Positions 5,029-10,303 of a stretch of 10,303 nt of DNA are shown here, one piece after another. Every line of letters starts with the position of its first letter. Position 1 is the stretch's first letter. The stretch is from the NCBI GenBank assembly GCA_002478575.1, contig DLOX01000149.1:28183-38485 (forward strand). Reading direction: 5' to 3'. A program made the translations under genes and the position numbers. A model generated the notes under the pieces. The model did not search any database. It had not been told where the DNA came from and saw only the letters and a list, made by a program, of their open reading frames with translations. The DNA comes from Sphingomonadales bacterium UBA7473. GTDB lineage: Bacteria > Pseudomonadota > Alphaproteobacteria > Sphingomonadales > Sphingomonadaceae.

Positions 5029-7728
5029 ATGCAGGATGCGCCCTCCCTATTCGATAAAATGCGATTTTCTGGCACTTGGCGCGATTATCAAGCGCGAGTG
5101 CTGGAGGAGATGGATTCCTATTTTGGGGACAATCGCCTTCATATTGTAGCGGCCCCTGGGTCGGGCAAGACGATTTTAGGACTCGAAGTCATGCGTCGGC
5201 TAGCAAATCCGACGATCATTCTATCCCCTACCCGAACCATCCGTGATCAATGGCAACAACGGCTGTTTCCTCTTTTCCTTTCGCCCTTTGAATGTTGGGA
5301 TGACCATATTTCGGACGACCTAGAACGTCCGGCCATGATGGTTTCGACTACTTACCAAGCCCTCCATAGCTTTTGGACAGATGGCCAATCGGCATCCGGA
5401 TCGAACACTCGCTTTGACCTACTGATTTCCAATCTGAAAGATCGAGGTCCGATCACGCTTATTGTCGACGAATGTCACCATTTGCGGAAGGAATGGTGGA
5501 ACGCCCTTTTTGCGCTGAAAGACTGCTTGCCAAACCTGTTTCTCGTTTCTCTCACGGCTACTCCACCATATGATGCACCGCACGCGGAATGGCTACGATA
5601 TGAGCAATTGTGCGGTCCCATCGACATAGAAATTTCAATCCCAGAGTTGGTGCGCAATGGCGATCTTTGTCCACACCAAGACTATATCCATATCTCGGTT
5701 CCAGAAGCCAGCGAACTTGAATTGCTCCAAAATCGGCGCAGTGGGCTTTCGGCGATTGTCACGAAGCTCATTCAAGATGTTGTCTTCGCAGAATGGCTGC
5801 ATGAACATAGCTGGCTCAACAATCCTGAAGTTCACGAGGAGGAGATTCTAGAAGCCCCAGAGTTTTATTCTTCGATTCTGGTCTTTTTGAACGCAGCAAA
5901 TCTTAAACTACCCAAGAAAGCGACGGACTTGCTTGGCGTATCAGCGAGCGAAGTACCTCCACTTTCCTCATTCTGGCTCGAGACCTTTTTGAACGGGTTA
6001 CTTTACGACCATCGAGAAACTTTCCCTCTAGACCAAGCGCGCCGCAAAGCACTGCAGAGCGACCTTAGCGTCTACGGCCTTATCGAAGGTCGCAAAGTCC
6101 GCCTTTGCGAGAGCCAGAATATAGCGAAACTGATGGCCGGCAGCCTTGCAAAATTTGATAGCATAAGCGCTATCGCAAATGCTGAAGCAAATGCCCTTGG
6201 CGATCAGCTGCGTATGGTCATTTTGACAGACCATGTGCGGGCAGATGAGCTTTCGAGCAGTCAGGGTGACAACTATGCGCCCTCAAAGCTCGGCGTGGTG
6301 CCAATCTTTGGAAGTCTTCGCAAAGCCGCCATCTGTGATCAATGGCTCGCGGTTCTGACAGGCAGCCTAGTCATTGTGCCACAAAAGACCAAAGAGCAGC
6401 TTTATCTTCGTGCCAAAACCTTCGGCCTTGATCCCAACAAGCTGAAATGCAGACCGATTTCTGGCATCGATGATTTCATGCAACTTTCGACCGAGGGTGG
6501 CCAAGTCTCAGAACTCGTTGCTCTGGTTACAGATGCCTTCAATTCAGGGCATCTGCGCATATTGGTTGGAACTCAAGCCTTGCTTGGTGAGGGGTGGGAC
6601 GCGCCTTCAATCAACAGCTTGATACTGGCAAGCAATGTTGGGGCCTTCATGCTTTCAAATCAGATGCGTGGGCGCGCAATTCGTGTCAGCGCCGATGCAC
6701 CCGCCAAGGTATCAAACATTTGGCACTTAGCAACGATAGAGCCGCCAGAAACCAGAACCAATTCACTGACAAACTTCTTCAACTGGGGTTCAAACGAGCA
6801 GATAGGGCATAATGCTGATCTCGCGTTACTGAACCGCCGCTTTGAAATGTTCGAAGGGATTAGCAATGGCGACAGCGATGCTGTTGAAAATGGACTTGAA
6901 CGGCTCAATCTGTCCTTCACAAGCGCAGCAACTGCAACCAATGTGAACACATTGGCTTTGGCCTCCGCCCGAGCAGCTGTTTCACAAAAATGGCAACAAT
7001 CACTTGGCGATGGAACTAGCCGCAGTCACACTCGAAAAGTTGCGGCTGCCAACTACGCGCCCTCCCGTCTTGTCTGGCATGACACGTTTCAGCATCTCGT
7101 TTATTGCGCTCTGAGTGCAGGCGCTTTTTCTGCACTAAACGGGCTGAGAGACATTTATCCTGGCACGAACATCACACTGGTTGTCATGGCATTTGCCGGG
7201 CTTGCTTTCCTCTACTCTCTGCCGAAACTTGTCCGATCGGCCTACCTTGTGGCTAAGCATGGAACGCTTGAACGCAGTTTAAAACAAGTTGGGCAACTGC
7301 TGCTTGAAGGCCTCCATGATCGCGCTCTTCTAAGTTATGATCAAAACGCGTACGAGCTAGAAGTCACGCGAAATCTAAAGGGGCATTATGATGTCGTGTT
7401 GTTGAACGGCACTCGCGCAGATGAACGGGTTTTCTTGGAGGCTTTGGCGGAAATTTTGGGTCCAGTCCAAAATCCGCGGTATCTTTTGGTAAGACGAAAC
7501 TGGCTGGGCAGACTGCGGCAAACGGACTTTCACAATGTGCCTTCTATTTTTGCAGCGCAAAAGGAACATGCTTCAACTTTCCAGAAACTATGGGAGAAGC
7601 ACGTCGGCAGGTCGGAACTTATATTCACGCGCACCTCACAGGGAAGGAAGCTTTTGCTGAAAGCACGGGCAAATTCCTTTGCGTCGAGTTTTCAGCGTCG
7701 TGTTGATCGACGATCAAAGTGGCTGTAG
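5029..7728 (+). CDS. Large superfamily II DEAD/DEAH-type helicase with probable membrane segments, accessory gene
   Basis: An 899-residue protein. Motifs in order: a YQ start motif (20-21), Walker A AAPGSGKT (41-48), Ia LSPTRTIRDQW (65-75), Ib VSTTYQAL (105-112), Walker B DECHH (147-151), III SLTATPP (174-180), V VGTQALLGEGWDAP (513-526) and VI SNQMRGRAIR (543-552). A long stretch at about 205-395 separates the two helicase lobes. Residues about 685-707 and 713-738 are hydrophobic and probably cross the membrane. The C-terminal domain (about 750-899) contains NPRYLLVRR (815-823) and is unknown to me. No nuclease motif was found. It should use ATP to move or remodel nucleic acid or a nucleoprotein. 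Hand counts give 45, 53 and 52% GC for the 60-base lines at 5881, 6541 and 7381, against 65 and 68% at 4861 and 8281, suggesting acquisition. The ATG at 5029 has only a weak CAGG (5017-5020). A defence role is inference. Confidence 0.85.
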   Translation: MQDAPSLFDKMRFSGTWRDYQARVLEEMDSYFGDNRLHIVAAPGSGKTILGLEVMRRLANPTIILSPTRTIRDQWQQRLFPLFLSPFECWDDHISDDLERPAMMVSTTYQALHSFWTDGQSASGSNTRFDLLISNLKDRGPITLIVDECHHLRKEWWNALFALKDCLPNLFLVSLTATPPYDAPHAEWLRYEQLCGPIDIEISIPELVRNGDLCPHQDYIHISVPEASELELLQNRRSGLSAIVTKLIQDVVFAEWLHEHSWLNNPEVHEEEILEAPEFYSSILVFLNAANLKLPKKATDLLGVSASEVPPLSSFWLETFLNGLLYDHRETFPLDQARRKALQSDLSVYGLIEGRKVRLCESQNIAKLMAGSLAKFDSISAIANAEANALGDQLRMVILTDHVRADELSSSQGDNYAPSKLGVVPIFGSLRKAAICDQWLAVLTGSLVIVPQKTKEQLYLRAKTFGLDPNKLKCRPISGIDDFMQLSTEGGQVSELVALVTDAFNSGHLRILVGTQALLGEGWDAPSINSLILASNVGAFMLSNQMRGRAIRVSADAPAKVSNIWHLATIEPPETRTNSLTNFFNWGSNEQIGHNADLALLNRRFEMFEGISNGDSDAVENGLERLNLSFTSAATATNVNTLALASARAAVSQKWQQSLGDGTSRSHTRKVAAANYAPSRLVWHDTFQHLVYCALSAGAFSALNGLRDIYPGTNITLVVMAFAGLAFLYSLPKLVRSAYLVAKHGTLERSLKQVGQLLLEGLHDRALLSYDQNAYELEVTRNLKGHYDVVLLNGTRADERVFLEALAEILGPVQNPRYLLVRRNWLGRLRQTDFHNVPSIFAAQKEHASTFQKLWEKHVGRSELIFTRTSQGRKLLLKARANSFASSFQRRVDRRSKWL

Positions 7729-7737
7729 ACTTTTAAC

Positions 7738-8424
7738 CTACCCCCGAACCAATTCCATAAACCGGCCCGCCGCCAGAAAATCCCGCTTATGCGCTTCCCT
7801 TGTCGCAATCGCCCAGTCGTCGTCGCCCCATTGTTCAGCTTGCCAATGCTCATCGAGGTGCGCGATGGTGAAGGCGGCGTCCGGCTCCATGGCTTGATCA
7901 TGGATGGCGAGGCCAATCAGCAGCGATCCTGACAATGTGACCAGCGGATCAAGCGCGACAAGCTCCCAAGCATCCAGCGCCAGCACCGCCCCTGCCAGCG
8001 CAACCACGGCCGCTTCATCTTGTTTCACATGGGTGATGCCTGCTGCGGTGATCAAGCGCGCACCGTGCCGGGCTTCGGCCCAATCGAGGATCGGGTCCCA
8101 CGCCTTCGCCTGACGCTCGATCAGTTCGGGTGGGTCTTCGGCTCGGTAACAGACGAGATCGGTCTCGGCATAGCGGATGAGCGGCGTGGCGAAGGCCGCG
8201 ACATCGGGCGACACACGATCAATCGCGGCATTGGCAAGGCCTGTGAGGGGCATAGTGCGGGGATCAATCTCTTCGCCTTGCGCGGCCCATTCCGCCGCGA
8301 CGGCCGCTGCCAATCCGTCGTTGGAAAGGATGAGAGGCACTCGCGCAGGCGTGCGAACGGGGCGATCATCAAGCAGGATCCCGCGCTCCTCGCTGATCCT
8401 GACTTCCTTGTAAAAGCGCTTCAT
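7738..8424 (-). CDS. ATP12 family chaperone (F1-ATPase assembly factor)
   Basis: A 228-residue protein of the ATP12 family, which in mitochondria binds the F1 alpha subunit before alpha-beta assembly. Alphaproteobacteria carry the bacterial homologue, presumably cytosolic with a similar role. Visible family features, numbered from the ATG at 8424, are DDRPVRTPAR (19-28), an EW..Q...I.P..MPLT pattern with AIDRV (about 45-71), TDLVCYRAEDPPEL and the following WDP (about 88-110), GSLLIGLA (166-173) and DEHWQAEQWGDDDWA (191-205). The ATG forms ATGA with the stop of the upstream small gene and gives the family-typical start MKRFYKEV. An in-frame GTG at 8442 would add six residues and is less likely. 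Neither has a good ribosome site, consistent with coupled translation. The gene ends 9 bp from the convergent helicase gene, with no visible terminator between them. Confidence 0.92.
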   Translation of the reverse strand: MKRFYKEVRISEERGILLDDRPVRTPARVPLILSNDGLAAAVAAEWAAQGEEIDPRTMPLTGLANAAIDRVSPDVAAFATPLIRYAETDLVCYRAEDPPELIERQAKAWDPILDWAEARHGARLITAAGITHVKQDEAAVVALAGAVLALDAWELVALDPLVTLSGSLLIGLAIHDQAMEPDAAFTIAHLDEHWQAEQWGDDDWAIATREAHKRDFLAAGRFMELVRG

Positions 8425-8636
8425 TGCGGCGGCTTTTGCCACATGCGCTTGAGGATGATGGGGGCGATGAAAAAGTCCGCTGCACCCACCACCAGCAAAA
8501 CGTAGCCCAGCATCGGTGAAAGATCAGGCAGGAGCTTTCCCGCAACATTGGCCGCGCCCAGCGCCACCATGATGACTGCGAAGAGCCGCGTGAATTGCAG
8601 GATGAAGAACCGCCGCTTGGCTTCCTCTTCGGTCAT
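8421..8636 (-). CDS. Small two-helix membrane protein, unknown function
   Basis: A 71-residue protein that I do not recognise by name. After a charged start (MTEEEAKRR) it has two hydrophobic segments, about residues 12-34 and 42-63, joined by a short loop containing KLLPDLSP. It ends in a basic, proline-containing tail (KRMWQKPPQ). This predicts a hairpin in the inner membrane with both ends on the cytoplasmic side. The start is secure: AAAGGAG (8644-8650) lies 7 nt before the ATG, and that ATG overlaps the stop of the HAD gene (ATGA). Its stop in turn overlaps the ATG of the ATP12 gene. The conserved-looking arrangement makes it a real gene. Its link to ATP12 could hint at a role with the ATP synthase, but that is only inference from position. 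Confidence 0.85.
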   Translation of the reverse strand: MTEEEAKRRFFILQFTRLFAVIMVALGAANVAGKLLPDLSPMLGYVLLVVGAADFFIAPIILKRMWQKPPQ

Positions 8637-9286
8637 ATCATGGCTCCTTTCAATTCGCGCGGATGACGGATCACAATGTCTGCGCCTGCATCGATCAAAT
8701 CATCCGGCTCATGATAGCCCCAATCGACGCCAAGCGCGCGCGTGCCGGCCGCTTTGCCCATCGCCATATCGAAGCTGGTATCGCCAATCATGACGGTGGT
8801 TTCAGGAAGCGCCCCTGCCTCAGCCATGGCGGTATGGACCATCGAGGGGTGGGGTTTGGACGGGTGTCGATCAGCGGTTTGGAGCGTGATAAAACGTTTG
8901 GCCAAACCCTGTTCGTGGAGGCAAAGCGCAAGACCACGATCAGACTTGCCTGTCGCCACGCCCAGCAGCCAGCCATCGGCCTCCAACGCATCCAGTGCAT
9001 CGCGGATGCCATCATAAAGAGGCTCTTGGATCAGGCCCTTGCCGCGCAGCCGCTGGAAAGCCGTCTTATAATCCTCTGCCAATTGCATCAGAAGTTCAGG
9101 TTCCCCATCGGGCAAAAGCACTTGCATCGCGGGGAGCAAGCTAAGCCCCACAATCCGGCGCGTCTCGCTGCGCGGTGGCGGTGCCATCCCGGCGCGCGTG
9201 AAGGCATCATCCATGCACAGGATGATGTTATGCTGGCTATCGACGAGCGTGCCATCGCAATCGAACAGAGCAAGCTTGTTGGTCAT
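8633..9286 (-). CDS. HAD-IA family hydrolase, phosphoglycolate phosphatase-like
   Basis: A 217-residue haloacid dehalogenase superfamily phosphatase. The four HAD motifs are complete: motif I DCDGT with nucleophile D9 and acid D11, motif II ATGKS (T112), motif III lysine K144 in SKPHP, and motif IV GDTSFD (168-173). The helical cap domain occupies about residues 15-90, which is subclass IA. DGTLVDS is typical of phosphoglycolate or pyrophosphate phosphatases. The true substrate is undetermined, and sphingomonad neighbours do not settle it. The ATG at 9286 overlaps the stop of the FMN-binding gene (ATGA), with no independent ribosome site, so it is presumably translated by coupling. Its own stop overlaps the start of the small membrane protein gene. 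Confidence 0.93.
   Translation of the reverse strand: MTNKLALFDCDGTLVDSQHNIILCMDDAFTRAGMAPPPRSETRRIVGLSLLPAMQVLLPDGEPELLMQLAEDYKTAFQRLRGKGLIQEPLYDGIRDALDALEADGWLLGVATGKSDRGLALCLHEQGLAKRFITLQTADRHPSKPHPSMVHTAMAEAGALPETTVMIGDTSFDMAMGKAAGTRALGVDWGYHEPDDLIDAGADIVIRHPRELKGAMI
8644..8650 (-). promoter_or_regulatory. Shine-Dalgarno AAAGGAG of the small membrane protein gene
   Basis: AAAGGAG on the minus strand lies 7 nt before the ATG at 8636, within the 3' end of the HAD gene. It is the best ribosome site in the leftward operon and indicates that the small protein is made in quantity independent of pure coupling. Confidence 0.75.
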
Positions 9287-9885
9287 TGGGGAAGCTGCCG
9301 CATCAAATGCGCCATGGCCAATTGGCCGCGCTCTTCAAGGCCCTTGGCGGCATTTTCCCGCACCTCAGGCGCCTTATTATGCCCAAGCTTCGCGGTGGAC
9401 CGCCAAGCGGTGATCGTCATTTCAAAACCCACAATCGCGCCCAGCATCTTGTCAAACAGGCCAGGCGTCATCTTGTCCTTGGTCCACTCGGGCTTGGGGG
9501 CTAGGCGTTGCTCTTGGTTGGCCGAAACCGCATCGACTTGCGCCGCCAGCTCCTCTCGGCTCAGCTGCCGGATCGGCCCCTGCCATTCCAGCGCGAGATA
9601 ATTCCAAGTCGGCACCTGATCATCGATCCCATACCAATCAGGGCTGATATAAGCATCTGGCCCATTGACGAGGAACAGTCCCTCCATCCCCGACAGATGC
9701 TTGGTCAGCGCATTGCCGCGCGCCAAGTGAAAGGCGATCTTGTCTTCGTCCGTGAAGACGAACGGCGCATGGCCAACGCGCGGGCCATCAGGCGTGGTCG
9801 CAAAGATCGTTCCAAAGCCTACTTCGCCCGCAAAGGCGCGAAGTGCATCACGATCTTCCCATCGAAAGCTGCTATTGGGGTGCAC
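9283..9885 (-). CDS. PaiB-like FMN-binding protein
   Basis: A 200-residue protein of the split-barrel FMN-binding PaiB/transcriptional-regulator family. Signatures are VGHAPFVF (37-44), FHLARGN (52-58), NGPDAYISPDWYG (74-86), VPTWNY (91-96) and the closing IVGFEMTIT plus KLGHNK region (151-171). PaiB of Bacillus was described as a negative regulator of sporulation and protease genes. For most homologues a direct DNA-binding role is unproven, and no helix-turn-helix is evident here, so a flavin-dependent or accessory role is possible. The start is GTG at 9885, supported by AGAGGT (9891-9896) placed 5 nt before it and partly inside the end of the pseudouridine synthase gene, whose stop lies 3 bp upstream. 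The 3' end overlaps the HAD gene (ATGA). Confidence 0.92.
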   Translation of the reverse strand: MHPNSSFRWEDRDALRAFAGEVGFGTIFATTPDGPRVGHAPFVFTDEDKIAFHLARGNALTKHLSGMEGLFLVNGPDAYISPDWYGIDDQVPTWNYLALEWQGPIRQLSREELAAQVDAVSANQEQRLAPKPEWTKDKMTPGLFDKMLGAIVGFEMTITAWRSTAKLGHNKAPEVRENAAKGLEERGQLAMAHLMRQLPQ

Positions 9886-9888
9886 CGG

Positions 9889-10303
9889 CTACCTCTTTGG
9901 CTTTGGCTTGGCTTTTGATCGGCTCGTCGGCGTAGCAGGCGGCGCACCGCGAGAGCGACGCTCTCCCTTGCGTTCCTTCCGCGCCGCTTTGGCTTTATTG
10001 GCAACGGCCCGCGCTTTGCCTTCTGCGGTATCCTTAAACTTGACCTCGTCCAGCGCAAGCAGCTCTGCCAGCTCAATATCAAAGCCCAGATTGTTGAGGC
10101 TTTCGGTCATATGGCTCGGCATATCGGCGCGGACATCAATCTGACCCCCATCGGGATGATCGATGCGGATGCGCCGGGCGTGGAGATGCATTTTGCGGCT
10201 GATCGTGCCGGTGAGGAAAGACTCCCGCCCGCCATATTTGCCATCGCCCACAATCGGGTGGCCAATCGCTGCCATATGCACCCGCAGCTGATGGGTGCGG
10301 CCG
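9889..10303 (-). CDS. RluA-family 23S rRNA pseudouridine synthase, C-terminal part only
   Basis: The reading frame runs off the right edge, so only about 138 C-terminal residues are present. The catalytic aspartate motif and any S4 domain lie outside. The visible part begins with the family motif GRTHQLRVHMA and continues with GHPIVGDGKYGG, then MHLHARRIRIDHPDGG, which are the standard closing elements of RluC/RluD-type enzymes. The enzyme isomerises specific uridines of 23S rRNA to pseudouridine. RluC is somewhat favoured over RluD by the IGHPIVGDGKYG wording, without certainty. The last 55 or so residues form an unusually basic, low-complexity tail rich in Lys, Arg, Ala and Pro that ends in KAKPKPKR, probably disordered and RNA-binding. 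It appears to head the leftward operon, or at least lie upstream in it. Confidence 0.92.
   Translation of the reverse strand, partial: GRTHQLRVHMAAIGHPIVGDGKYGGRESFLTGTISRKMHLHARRIRIDHPDGGQIDVRADMPSHMTESLNNLGFDIELAELLALDEVKFKDTAEGKARAVANKAKAARKERKGERRSRGAPPATPTSRSKAKPKPKR
9891..9896 (-). promoter_or_regulatory. Shine-Dalgarno AGAGGT fixing the GTG start of the PaiB-like gene
   Basis: On the minus strand AGAGGT ends 5 nt before the GTG at 9885. It overlaps the stop region of the pseudouridine synthase gene. It supports GTG as the start and suggests that both genes are on one mRNA. Confidence 0.7.

Noticed and set aside
7703..7717. Perfect 15-base palindrome (7-base arms around one base) near the helicase gene's 3' end, considered as a terminator or recombination site
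   Set aside because: A hairpin here would have a 6-bp AT-rich stem and 3-nt loop with no T-run directly after it. It lies in coding sequence and has no second copy noticed at the other junction.
7725..7741. Possible bidirectional terminator between the convergent helicase and ATP12 genes
   Set aside because: Only a 4-bp GTAG/CTAC stem is possible around a 9-base loop, too weak to call.
8425..8442. GTG at 8442 as the ATP12 gene start, adding six residues
   Set aside because: The ATG at 8424 gives the family-typical N-terminus and the same ATGA overlap seen at the two preceding junctions.
8663..9601. A 312-codon plus-strand open frame opposite the HAD and PaiB-like genes
   Set aside because: It spans two well-supported leftward genes and their ATGA junction, has no ribosome site or recognisable motif, and is best explained as a compositional shadow.

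Overview
The window looks like an alphaproteobacterial chromosome segment, most likely from a sphingomonad (order Sphingomonadales). Signs of this are the high-GC background, the ATP12 family F1-ATPase assembly chaperone, the non-orthologous GlcNAc catabolism genes (SIS-type deaminase, NagA and a BadF-type kinase), and a block of housekeeping genes chained by ATGA stop/start overlaps. Placement below class level is inference. No RNA gene, insertion sequence, CRISPR array or tRNA was seen, and no stretch longer than 63 bases is without a gene.

Layout. (1) Bases 1-2754 hold amino-sugar catabolism. The 3' part of a SIS-domain glucosamine-6-phosphate deaminase-type gene overlaps nagA (ATGA), and both run rightward. 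A leftward BadF-family GlcNAc kinase gene overlaps nagA tail to tail by 18 bp. Together the three would phosphorylate GlcNAc, deacetylate GlcNAc-6-P and deaminate GlcN-6-P to fructose-6-P. (2) A leftward HpcH/HpaI (CitE-like) CoA ester lyase gene (2764-3582) lies 9 bp upstream of the kinase gene and probably shares its transcript. (3) A 63-bp divergent spacer carries a strong AGGAGG ribosome site and leads rightward into a membrane pair: an SPFH/band 7 (QmcA-like) protein and an NfeD-like protein, joined by a TAATG overlap.

(4) 25 bp after nfeD is an 899-codon superfamily II helicase gene (5029-7728). It has visibly lower GC than its neighbours, all the main helicase motifs, a long insert between the two helicase lobes, two probable membrane segments near residues 685-735, and a C-terminal domain I do not recognise. 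It is the accessory gene of the window and the best candidate for an undescribed function, possibly genome defence. It ends 9 bp from the convergent ATP12 gene.

(5) From the right edge leftward runs a tightly packed operon: the C-terminal part of an RluA-family pseudouridine synthase, a PaiB-like FMN-binding protein (GTG start with its ribosome site inside the preceding gene's end), an HAD-IA phosphatase, a 71-residue two-helix membrane protein, and the ATP12 chaperone. The last four are linked by three successive ATGA overlaps.

Overall the segment is ordinary sphingomonad-type chromosome interrupted by one accessory gene. The strongest lead is that membrane-linked helicase.
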